Source of the DNA: Numida meleagris
Taxonomy: Eukaryota > Chordata > Aves > Galliformes > Numididae
Reading direction: 5' to 3'
Assembly (NCBI RefSeq): GCF_002078875.1
Contig: NC_034410.1
Location: forward strand, 96,649,292 to 96,713,291
DNA: 64,000 bases
Positions 1-11,900 of this stretch are shown here, in pieces. Position 1 is the first letter of the stretch. Each line of letters begins with the position of its first letter. Below the pieces are notes generated by a model. The model did no database searches. It was not told where the DNA came from and was given only the letters and a program-made list of their open reading frames with translations. Position numbers and translations under genes: made by a program.

Positions 1-3000
1 GAGGAACAGAGGTTAATTTAGTCTGGTTAACTCCAGCCCTGCCATATGTCATTTCTGGATCGATCAGTGGCAGCCTCTAGTTATTTCCCAGTGGCCTTGG
101 TCCAAGGAAGGACTTTCCAGAGGCAGAAGCACAAAAGAGCAAAAGACTGATGCTGGTGATGAGCCAGCACCACTTGGTTTCCAAATCAAGATAAAACTGC
201 AATCGTACTTATATTTTTCCTGTGGGAAGGGTACTATTTTTTTATCGACCCCATGCAGAACTCCGAACAGAGTTTTACACACATGCTTGTATATGCCACT
301 GCCATTGTCCTTTGTTCCAGAGCTAAGTGTTGGCAGAATAAGTGCAGTTATTGTAAAATGTATTAATATTCATAAACACACTATTGAGTAAAATCAGTCT
401 CTGTCAGAAGTGAACTGTCTAAACACATTGTGGTGCTCTTTCACTCTGGGAATAATCAAGACAGAGGCAAACACTACTGAATCCTGTTCTGGAAGAATAA
501 ATCCAAGGCCTTTATCAAGTCACATCATTAACATTTGCTCCTAACATTTTATTTTTCTGTTTCTTAGCAGAATCTTCTGGGCAAGTTTAATTGTGAAGGG
601 ATTACTCATTAGTTGGTAGCAGTGTGGAGCTGAAAATCAAACAAGATTACCAAAGGAGTTTTCTATTTATATTTTGCACTCCAAATAATGGACAAAACTT
701 GTAAATAGCAAAGGCTTCAAATTTCAGTCAAAATAATTTTTGTGAAAATCTCAATAAATATTTTGGCCAGTTCTCACAGGGAAGCAATGAACATCTGAGG
801 TTTAAATAAAGCAAGGGAAGGTCCTCAATTAACCAGCAGAAAGACTTCCACAGGCTTCGCACTGCAGCAGGAATGCATGCAGATCAGATAACCATACTGC
901 CAGAAGTCCTTTGTGCTTATCCTGCTGTAATAATTACATGAGATATCACATGTGCATATGCATATTTATTAAAAAAAAAAAAACACAAAACAAAACAAAA
1001 GACAAACTGACTGCAGTTGTACACAATGGATCTATTGGTAGCACTAGTGGAGAAGCTCAAGTTCATTCTATTTTCAGACTCACTGTTATAATGACTCTTT
1101 TCAGAGTGTTTAACCAGTGTACTGAGACAATTCTATTGTAAAATGTTATAAAAACTCACATGGCTATATTTTGCTGACAAGAGAGTTGAGTTTTTGTTGC
1201 GCAGCTCAAAAAGTGTACTTGACCTACTTAAATAGCTTTTAAATCTATCTAGCTGCTTATATGACCCATTTTTTGTGAACTTAAAACTCATTAACCAAGA
1301 TTTTATAGCAAACAAATATTCACCCGTACATACCACTGTTTTCATTATCAGCACACACAAGTATCTTGAAATTACTTAATTTGGAACATTAACTGTGTAG
1401 ATGTGTACACACCTGGGTACATATTTTAAGCAAACAACTTCTTTGAATGCAATATTTTTTGATATTCTCAAATGGACAAAAGATGAAGAAATGCTGATCC
1501 AGCTAAATAGTTTCCTTCAGCCCTTCTGGGTTTACTTACTTGTGTCATCTTGGAAGTCAGAGTATACATTAAGAGCAAGGAAAAAAATCTCCTACAGAGA
1601 ATCACAAAGCGTAGGGGATTTGTATTCAATTCCCATCTCAAAAAAGAACTTTTATTTTTTTTTGTAATCCTACAATTAAGACCACTTGATCCAATGAGTC
1701 TAGATTGCTGGATTGACAATAAAAAGCATGATGTTTACCTTGCACATCCAGTATGGCTGTTGTTTCACAGTAAAGCTCTTATGACAGGACAACACTTCAC
1801 TCACTGAAAGATCTGGCCATCAGGAAAGGAGTTTCAGCAACATGCCAATTATGATTGCTTTATGCACTCAAACAGAGCCAAAATTCTTTCTGCAGCCATG
1901 AGTTGGATTAATTTCCTCAGCCAGTGACTGTGGAAACCCTACAGAAACAAATCCCAAGCAATAGTTTCATTTTAAAGAGGAACACCATCCCCCTTTTCAC
2001 CTCTTAACCCCACCTATCCACAGTGTCATTTCAAGGGTTTCTGGGTTAAAAGCTGAGGTAATGATGATTGCTTTATGGATAGGCCTCAGGCCTCATTGCC
2101 CAGTGGGGAGTGCCCAAGAGCTCCTTGGTCAGGGAGCTTGTGTCCTCCACATGAGGCACCTGAGCTTTGCCCTGACAGTGGGAAGTGGGGCAGAGTCCTC
2201 TCAGAGGCATGAGGAGGTTGGGATAGCCAGCCCTCCAGCTGTTTGTGGTCACTGGTCAAGGCAGGAAGGGTCACGGGTTTTAAAAAAACATGGTGAAACA
2301 TGGGCAGTGCAGCACAGGGAAAAGAAGAGGCATAAACCTACCTTGCTGCAAAGCACAGCACAGCTGACTTCGTACCAGTCCGCAGTCCTTTTAATCTAGA
2401 TAAGAGTGCTGCCCTAGCATGACCTACAAGCTGAAGAATTAGTTAATTTTCCTCTCTGATTAATAGCTTGTGTAAAATTAGTAGGAAGGAAAAAAGAGGT
2501 GCTAGTTAACCACCACATCTTTCTTGGCGGGAGGATGTAAACGCTGAAGGCAGAGATAATATTACCTCCCTTGGGCATCAGACGCTTGGTGGTTTGGAGC
2601 ACATGCCTTTGATAATCAACATCAGTATCTCTTTCATGTCACTGAACAGAAAATAGGGCCTCTTCAAAGAGACTAACTCAGAAAAGAAATTGTTAAACAG
2701 GCCTGACTGGGTTGAGCAATGCTGGAAATTAAGTACCCTGGAGGGGCAGGATTAGAAGTGAGGTCAGCACCCTCACTCAGGGCAAGGGAATACATTAATG
2801 GCCCTCTGTGCTGCCTCTGAAGTTGGGATGGTTGTCACTGAATATTCCTGCAGACCTCTCTGTCTCTCCCTCCATATGCTGTCCTGATGATTAGCATTCT
2901 GCCTTCTTGTCATAAAATACATGAATTAGTCGGTGGCCAGGAGATTGCTGGCCTAAGCTTTTGAACTGATACAGAGCTTCAATTACACAGCCTCACTGAA

Positions 3001-4800
3001 TTTATTTTTTTTAATCCTGACTTTTTCATAATGTTAATCTGCTAGTAGATACTTACTCTTTATCTAAGACACCAAGGCGTTCAGCAAATGCACATGAAAG
3101 AACGAGGCTTTGTTCCTTTGCTATCCGGGCTCTTGTTTAGTGTGTGCTTCAAATAAGGGAATTACATTCTAATGACTCACAGTTTTCTTTGCCTTAACCC
3201 TTCTGGAGACAAATGATTTGCTGTACTCTGATGACATCATTTCTCTCTTGGACGATAACTAACACAGAATCAACCTTTCAGCAAAAGCACCTTTAGAAAA
3301 GCACATCTGGCTTTAGTCTGGGAATTTCAAAGGTTCTTCATAAAACTGAGCTCTCAGTAGCAATGAGCTTTGTTACTGGACACCTTGCACTGCCCTACCC
3401 TTCTGGATTGGCAAAGCTCCGTCAGAAGTGCTGCAGAGAGTGAGGAGAAGAGGATGTGCTCGAAACAGTGTAAAACTCCACAGTGTAGCTGAGCCAGCAC
3501 CTCAGGTGCTGTTCCCCCACAGCTGGACAGCATGGGGGCAGAGAGCCCCGGGAGCTGCACACAGGGACACAGCCTGTGCCAGGCTGGCCTGGACAGGGAG
3601 CGATGCTGTTACCTGCTTTCTGCCCACAGGTCCAGTGTAGAAATTCAAAGACACCACCTAATGAAAACAAAAGGAAACAAGATGTTTTATTCAGGTGACT
3701 TAAGGTGCAGGCTTTCCAGCCTGTATTCCTTGAGACCAGATTTTATGCCTGAAACCATTTTTGTGTATGGTTCTTATTAACAAGGGTTTCATTTCTGTCC
3801 AGTATAAACATGTATAAACCAATTAAATACTGCCTACACAAGCCAAGAAACTCAGTCAAGCACTTTGATGGCAAGCTCAGAACATAAGCACACATGCAGC
3901 TGGTGGAGTTTGTATTTGGGTAAAGACAGCACCTGAGAGTTTGTCACTGCCTGCAGAAGTCTGGACATACACTTCTGGAACCCAATGCCAGCAATTTGCT
4001 CAGCTGTTGAGCTGATAATGAAAAATTGAAATACTTGAGAGCAAATCTTCCTCCATCCACAGCTCACTGATTGCTTAAATGGCTATGCACATTCTGTCTA
4101 CACAAATACATAATTTCTTTTCATTGCCATTTATTTGCAGGAGCAGCTTCTTACATGTTTTAATCTTAAGACAGCTTCACAAAGACTTTAACATCCAGGC
4201 CTCAAACCTTGGTATAAAGAGGACCTTAAGGACAGAAGCTGACATGTTTCCAAATAACAGCAAGCTGAGTTCCCACGAGGCTCACAAATTCCGTTGTGTT
4301 TCTGGTCAAGAAAGAGCAGAGTCTGGTAAGCAGGGTCCTCCCGCAGCTGCATGAAAATGCCATACACGCAAATGACTCAAACACGTTTCCTGTATGCCCA
4401 GCCAATGGGAATGCCAAGGAAAACAAGAGAGATTAAAACTTTATCTCCAACAGCAGACTGCCTTCCCATAGCTTCTGCTGCAGCATTGGGAATTAAATAA
4501 CACAGGGGAGGAATGTAGTGAGTGAACCAGTGCACACCAAATATGTCCAGACTTGGCCCTAAACCAGTTTCGCTCAGTCTGTGCAGGGAGTCTTCCCAGT
4601 ACCCAACCAGCAATCTCCACAGAAGACCCAGGGAGTCAGAAAACAAGACATTAATGGTAGGACTTCTTTGTCCCACTCCAAAACTCAGCACAAAGCAGAT
4701 GATCCCTACAGGTCCATTCCAATCCCTACAATTCTTTAATACATGCTTCCTTTCGCAAAAATAGCATGTTTCTGGAAAGGTCTTCTCTCCAAAAGATCAG
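1..4800. other. Unique non-coding sequence, no gene seen
   Basis: AT-rich single-copy-looking DNA. It contains a run of 13 A at 971-983 followed by an A-rich CAAAA stretch. Two patches are richer in G+C (about 2070-2300 and 3430-3640) and carry overlapping short open frames on both strands, the longest 112 codons, none resembling a known protein. No repeat family, RNA gene or convincing exon was recognised. Confidence 0.6.
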
Positions 4801-4992
4801 GGAATCATAGAACCGTAGAATGGTTTTGTTGGAAGGGGCCTTTAGCCTGGCCCAGAATGCCTCAAGGGTGGGAGCATCCACAGTCTCCCTGGGCAACCTG
4901 TTCCAGCATCTCACTACCCTCAAAGTAAAGAATTTATTCCTTATATCTAGTCTATAACTACCCTCTTCCAGTTTAATTTTACAATTAAATTT
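4801..4992 (-). mobile_element. CR1 LINE, 5'-truncated 3' end
   Basis: This is the 3' end of a CR1 non-LTR retrotransposon lying on the minus strand. On the plus strand it begins with the reverse-complemented CR1 tail (AATCATAGAACCGTAGAATGG) and then reads into the C-terminal end of ORF2. The minus-strand translation contains RLDIRNKFFTLRVV followed by WNRLPRE and VDAPTLEAF, the conserved CR1 ORF2 C-terminal block. The spacer between the ORF2 end and the tail is shortened relative to other copies in this window: the tail passes from GGCCTTTAGCCTGGCCC straight into ORF2. Only about 190 bp survive, as is usual for CR1, whose copies are mostly 5'-truncated during reverse transcription. The fragment is non-functional. 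Confidence 0.93.
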
Positions 4993-5724
4993 CACGGTAT
5001 TTTTTTTTAGGAAGATATCAGTCAGCATGGGTTTTTATTATTATTTGTTTTAATGTGGGTTTTATTTGCTTTTTTTTTATTTTGGGAGGAGAAAACTGAG
5101 GGGTGATGTGGGGTTGCCACAGGGTGATGCAGTTAAGCATCTGGCTGAGGCCAGAGTGGAACCATAAACTGATCAATCCCAAATTTCCAGTGTGTGCCAT
5201 CCCACACTCATTATTCCATGATAAAACTCAGGAAGTCTCACAGCTAAAGCTTAGATACTATTTTAAATTGTATAGTGTGGATGAAGTTTATTATCTATGT
5301 TAATTAGCTAGTCCTGCTTCAAATTCCACTCTCAATTAAATGGTATCCAGTTCACTAGAATCCATGTAGGACTGTGAGGTCAACAGACGTCTGTCAAATT
5401 CCTTGAATATGTCTTGTGAATGCCCAATGCAGCCTCAGTGCAAGATTTTGTGCCTCATTTATGCTGTTTAATAGTTTGTATGGATTTTGTCTAACTACAA
5501 ATCAGTGAATTTCATTAAAAACAAGCTCTCACTATTGTTTGCGTAGCGGAGAGACTTTTTTCTATAAATCCAGAAGAGCAAGGATGACAGCCTGCTCAAC
5601 AAGCTGTCTTTCCATATTTTTCCTGCAAAGAGAAAACACAGAAACACCACTATTTGCTGCTTTCTTTGATCCTGCTTCACTCATTATAGCAAAAGACACA
5701 GCTTTAATGTGACAGTCCAGCTGC
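4993..5724. other. Spacer between two CR1 copies, T-rich
   Basis: Single-copy-looking sequence separating two minus-strand CR1 fragments. The left part (about 5000-5090) is T-rich with several runs of eight or nine T. Short open frames of about 60 codons occur on both strands and look like chance. No gene or repeat was recognised in the rest. Confidence 0.55.
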
Positions 5725-5940
5725 AATCATAGAATTATTAAGGTTGGAAAAGACCTCTAAGATCATAAAGTCCAGATCTCAAGCCATCCCCACTATGCCC
5801 ACTAACCATGTCCCTCAATGCCACATCTACACATTTCTTGGCCACCTCCAGGGACGGTGACTCCACCACCTCACTGGACAGCCTGTTCCAATGCATTATC
5901 ACTATTTCTGAGAATTTTTTTTAATATCCAACCTGATACA
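5725..5940 (-). mobile_element. CR1 LINE fragment, second 3'-end type
   Basis: This is a minus-strand CR1 3' end of a different type from the copy 0.7 kb to its left. On the plus strand it starts AATCATAGAATTATTAAGG, followed by the block containing ATGCCCACTAACCATGTCCC and CCTCCAGGGACGGTGACTCC, and it fades out in the T-rich remains of the ORF2 C-terminus near 5940. The copy at 56.0 kb has the same spacer in better condition. The fragment is about 215 bp, 5'-truncated and clearly diverged. The call is secure from the tail plus spacer; the exact subfamily cannot be assigned by eye. Confidence 0.9.
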
Positions 5941-8900
5941 TGCTTGGGACAGTAGCATTACTGCAACAGTACTGAAGTGAACAATGCAATTAAGAGAGGG
6001 CTTGATTGTTGAAAGTTAGCTTGACTAAACCCAAAATACGCAAACTTATCAACAAATATTTAGATACTACCAGGGTTACATGTAAGGACAGGTCAAGAGT
6101 TTTTTAAGTTTTGGTTTTAAGGAGGTAAATTCGTAGATCTCCAAGCCACCTTCCCCTTCATGGAGCACTTGTTACTACAAACAATGCCTGCTTTGTAAAA
6201 AGCTCCCAGTTGACAATGACAAGTCTGAATAAACAGTCAGCTGGCACATTAGTTTCCATTAGCTCAAGTTTACGTGCCTTGTCATGCTCTTCCAGCTTTC
6301 ATTTGTCACTAAGCTACGCAAAAGATCAGCAAACACTATTTCCCTTCAAACTTTCCCCAGGTTTCTTTTGTAGAAGAGGGAAAAAGAAAAGAAAAAAAAA
6401 AAGGGGGCGGGGGGGGCGAGGGGATGGTGGGAGAGGACAGAATCATCAGTTCTTCTGCAGGGCACTCCAGCTCTGCATGGAAGATCCAGCTAAAGTCTTT
6501 CATCCTGAGATCAAGAGACCAGTGCTGAGCAGTGTTTTCCCAGGCAGCTCTCAGCAGCAGCAGTCTGGAGCTAGAGCCCCAGAGCGAAAAGCAGCCAGAT
6601 GAGGGGCTGTTTCAGTAGCACGTAGCTGGCCACAGAGCCTCCACGCTACTGAGGGATCCGCAGGCCAAGGAGTTGTCAGAAGTCATCTGCTTTCGGTTTT
6701 TGCTGACCTTAACAATCTGTAGAAGTTTCTTTGCTCATGCTGGGCTACTGGGTGCTTGCTCATGCTCTGCACAGGGACAGGGCAGCTGAAAGACTGGGCG
6801 TGTGGGGCAACTTCAGGTGTGCACAGACAGCATGTACATACAAACACAAATACAGCGAAGAGCAAGTATTTAAGAATTTTAGCATAAAACCCACGCAAAG
6901 AAAAGCCAGTCTACTCAGCAGCATATTCATAAATGAGCTCCAGAAACCAACCGTCACACAAAGCAAACCTTGCGCTGTGGCTGTGTGCTCAGCACCTGGG
7001 GAGCAATGATAGGACGCCCTGCTATAACCTCCCAGAACAAACACCGCCCTGGACTCAGTCTGGTTCTAGTTTTGTGATGTGCAAGGAGTCAAAGTGACCT
7101 CAGCTTCATTGAAACTCCCCGCTTGCTATTAAAAAGCCAGCAGGGATTGACAGGAATAGCAGGAACCAGATGGGATAGCACCAGGACTGGGGACAGTGGG
7201 GCTGCAGGTCCAAAGGTCAGCACTACTCCGCAGGGAGTGCCTGAGCTGCATGCTGTGATTCCAGCCCTGGGGCGGCGTCTGCTGCAAGGGGCATCTGCCC
7301 AGTAAGAGCACCTGGAAGTCAGGCTGAGCTGGTTTGTTTTTATGAGGAGGGGATAGGGGTTAAGCAGCAAAGCAGAGAGGGAAAAGCAGATGGTGAGCTG
7401 TTTTCAGGGCCATGTCTGCTCACCAGTGGCTCTTCAAGAGGGCAACCAGCTCCCTGCAGCGCCCGGTGCCTCTCTGGCCTGCCTTTGAGGAGCACAGTGG
7501 ACAGAATTGCAGTGCTGCCACTGGCACCAAAGTGTACATCCAAACCTTGATGAAACAGCTGGAGCCCTGCAAAGGGTGAGAACCATGCAGCCTAGCACTC
7601 AGGGGCAAACTGTCCCAACAGGGAATGGTAGGAAATCCCAAGATAAATCTGTGAAAGTAGCCTTCAAGCAGGATATGGTGCCGCGGCCTCTGTTCATCCT
7701 TAGATGTTATTGACTCTGAGCAGGATGAGTATCAACACAGGGGGTGGTGGACCTTTGTCATGCAGCAGGAATGTTAACATCCTCCAGATTTAAAAGGCAC
7801 CATCTGAAGAGCAGTTCATGTTCTGAAATTAATTTTTCATGTGTACATCATGAGGTCCTAATAAAAATGTTAAAAAAATAAAAATAAAATTGTCTTTGTT
7901 GTCCTCCTAACAGGAGTCAGTTGGCATTTCTCATTGCTGTTGTTTGTAGACAACAAGGTTGTTTTTAAAGTTATGGTATCAGCCTCACAAAATGAAAGGG
8001 ATTAAAAAGACAAAAACGAAATGTCAAAACAACAAAACAGAAAGAGGATTCTTGTCTATAAGGGGGAAAAAATAAAAAGGAAGGAAGAAGAAATAGGAAT
8101 GTGCCAAGAAGCAATATAAAAAGAAGCAGGGACTTTTGATGTTTTCTTTTCCCTCCTCCTTCATTCTTGGCTGAATTATAGGGCGTAGCATAGCATTTTC
8201 AAAGCATCTTTTACAAACTTTATTTAGTTCAGTGATTCACATTTCCCGAGCAAGGTTAACCGAAGGGAGGGATATTTCTCCCCTTGCCCCTGGCTATTCC
8301 CTAACTTTCAGCTCAATTGTATCACATTGTTAAAAATAATTGTCAGAAAGGAACATTTCCTGATCTCTTCCAATTGCATTGTTTTCCCCAACAATGTGCA
8401 GGATGGTTCATTGCTAATTTTAGCGAGCAATTTTTTATTGCTTTGCACAATCTGAAGGCTCTTGCATAACACAGATGCACACAGTTAAGACTGAGAACTT
8501 CATGTTCTGGTGTGCGATTGTCCATGTCTCCTTCCAAACACCTCCAGTTTGCAAAAGCAAGAAGTTATGTAGGTAAGTGAGCTGACTTTCTCTCCTAGAC
8601 AAAGTAAATCACTCCCCAGAAGAAACTAGAGCTGAGATCTGATGCAGAAGGCATCAGAGCTTACTGGGAGTTCCGTGCCTCCACAGACATCGCCTCAGTC
8701 TCCATGCTCTAGCAACCCAAAGAGATGAGGACCAAACATGTCAGGGCTCCAGCATAGTGGAAAAAAATACACTGGTGATGGGGGCAACCCTATAGTCAGT
8801 TAAAGTAACAAAAAGCGGAGTGGATAAGGCAGGGAGGTCAAAGTAGCTAGTTGGGATCATCAGCAATAAGGAAAGAGAGTCTGAAAAATCTTCTCAAAGA

Positions 8901-11900
8901 GTACTCTATCTAACTACTAAAAAAAAAAAAAAAAATCACTGTTGGAAAATTTTACTCTGTCCTGTTTCCATTTCACTGCCTCCAAGAGAACCTCCAATAG
9001 AAACAGCTGTAAGGTCAGATTTGTTTGAAGGGAACAGAGAGGAGAGCCTCTGGTTTCTTTCCAAAATGCAGTTTATTTAAGATTCGCAAAAGGTTGGGAA
9101 GAATAAATTGCAATGGGTACTCTTCCTGTGTAGCCAAACATATTTCCAAGCAGAAGCATAATGTTATGAAGAACAAACAAGTAAATATAAAGGAAGCTGA
9201 AGAAAACTCCAACCCTAAAACCTGACTGCGGAATGGTATCACTAACACACGCTAAGGGAATAAAACTACTTTTAAGGCAATATGGGGGAAAAAATGTTAG
9301 CTATGACTTAGATGAGTGCAGAGGGTCACTTAAGAGATAGTTACATATCAGAATGAGCATCCTAGCTCTGACTGAAACTCTGCCAGCGTGGCTTAGTTTT
9401 GATCATCTGTTGCAGTCCCTTGTACAACACAGGAAATCGTGTATCAGCCAGAAAACCCATAGCTCTGCTGGAGAATGCTGAAGGCACACGGTAATATGTG
9501 CCATCTGTTACCCGTAGGATGTGAGGAGGTGTGTTTAGGTCCTTCACCCCTACTCTGAGTGTTCCGAAAGCAGCATGTTTAGCTGCTTGGATGTTTTTAT
9601 TCCCACATGGCTTCCCCCAAACACATACATGCAGCTCCATTTCACCAAGTAATGGAGAAAAATGCAAAGGATTGCCTGGAGGATGCTGGTCTACGTGGAT
9701 AGTAAACCACAAATATCATACGCATTTCTGTGGGCTTAAGCCACTACTAGATATTTAGAACATTCTACATTTAACAAAAGTTAATAAGAGATTTAAAAGG
9801 AGTGACCTTGTAAAGGGAAAATATCTACTGGATAGATCTATATTGTTTATTGATGTCGCAAGTACTAAGGAAGACCAAAAACTGTATTTCCAGAGGACAC
9901 TGTTTATTTACCTGTGACTAATCCTGACCTGCATTTTGACTTGGGTCAACAGAGGCTTTCAGGAGCTCTATTTGGGCACTTATGGAGGATGTCTGTGTGC
10001 TGCCTGGGAGGCCGGATCCCCTCTGCTCCAAGTACTGGCAGATGGAAACAGGCTGTCCTGTGCTCTCCCAGCACTGGGAGCCATGGATCCAGAGCTAGAT
10101 TTCTCCACCCTACTGCCATACCAGTGAAACAGCAACCATCTTGCTGAGCTTTCAGGTAATGAAGCTGCACTTTTCTCTAATTGCTACGACCAGTGGCAGT
10201 TTATGTTAATCAAATAACACCAATATAAAGCGATGGGCTGCCAGAGGATGAGAAAGCGTTTTACCCTCAGCTGTTTCTGCTATGTTTGCATGCACAGTTC
10301 AGCTTACCATTAAAAATGGCAAATCATGACTCATCTCCAATCTGACACTGAGTCTCTGAAGTAATAAATTGAGAACTAATGTTTAAACAAAGGGATACAA
10401 CTACAGATTCAGCTTGGCACTCCTCAGGAGAAGGGTCGTTAGGGAGCAGAGGCCAGATGATCTTCACCTGCCACTTAGGAGATTTCTGCTGTACTTTAGT
10501 GACCATTAAAGATACTACTCATCTTTATTGACCCCACTTCCTAACAGTTTGAGAAAAAGTAAGGCCAGTTGCTGGGTATAGGTGCATGATAAGTCCATAC
10601 ATGCCTTGGTTTTCTTCCCCCTTGCAAATCATCACTCAGAAGTACAGCTTGGGGCACAGTCCACCCACCATATAACCTGCCATGCATCACAGGATGCATT
10701 TTTGCATGCCAGGTCTCAATGTAGGGAAAAGGCTGTGGCACCATGTCATAGTCTGGGAGGCAGGAGGGAGTCCTGTAGCAGGGTTCCTTCAGGGCTGAAT
10801 CACAGGAATCAGTGTGATCCACAGGTCACAGCATCACAGACCACTAACCAGCTTCTCCACCATCATTTAGGAATGATGGATGTGAAATATCATTGAAGAG
10901 TTTCATAAACCTCTCTCCTTGTCTGTCCTCTCCTTAATCCTGGGGCATAATCCTACAGAAAGGAATAGGATTTCAGCAGGTAGGCAAAGTATAATGCAGC
11001 CATCTGACTTTTCATAGTGCTTTGAAGGTAAACTATCAATATCTAAACTCCTAGATAACTGGACAAGTACATAATCCTTCATTTTGAAAGACTACTTACT
11101 ATTTTCTCCACTCCCTGAAGTTTTCTGTTGACACCGATAACCTCTATCCAGGATGAGAATGATTAGAAAGCATTAAAATTGTTTTCACTTGGCAGTAATC
11201 AATTTTTTTTTTTTAAGATCTCATACAACCCAAGGAAGTCTCCTTCCTTTACTTTCTCCCAGCAAAAACCGGAAAAGTTTCTAGATAGAAAACAGTTTTA
11301 CCCTAAGGAAAAAGGCATTTGAAATAAATGTATGTTTCCTGAAGAGAATTCAAGGGCAGACAAGCAGTGGCATAAAGAAAACAGGGCAATAACATTTACA
11401 CTGATAATACATATTCTCTTAGATTTGTGGATCTGCTGGAAAAAAAAAAAAGCCAACACAGAACAGGATAGAAATTTACTGACTGTCAATTTAATGGAGC
11501 CACAGTGAATCACCCATGAAGATCTTATTTTAGGAAACATCCAGAAGCTTCTTCCTGTCCTGATATATAGGTATTATGGTTTTGCCATGCCTCCTCCTTG
11601 CTTTAAATTAGGCACCTACACTTCCAGCTGCCACAATGAGTGGAAAATACTTTTCCATTCCGAAGTACACAGCTGTGTGCAAATATTCCCGTTAAAGTCT
11701 CACTCTAAAATATAACCTCCCCACAGTCTTGTAGGCTGATGCACTGAACCCATTCTAGACTGTAAAACCTAACAACAAAGTGCGCCCACAGTGTGTGCCG
11801 GACCCCAGGTAAGAGAGCCCAGTAAGCGTGTGAACTTTTAGCTTACAAATGCATGATCAACCAGCTTCTTCAACTGTTGCTTCTTACGTAGCCCATCCTC

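Noticed and set aside
2061..2399. 112-codon plus-strand open frame in a G+C-richer patch
   Set aside because: Composition is explained by the G+C content, overlapping frames are open on the other strand, and no protein similarity was recognised.
6210..6602. 130-codon plus-strand open frame with a lysine/arginine/glycine-rich middle
   Set aside because: The basic, glycine-rich segment is only the translation of the A/G tract and G runs.
9362..9712. 116-codon minus-strand open frame
   Set aside because: No recognisable family, no splice or start context, and its length is consistent with chance.
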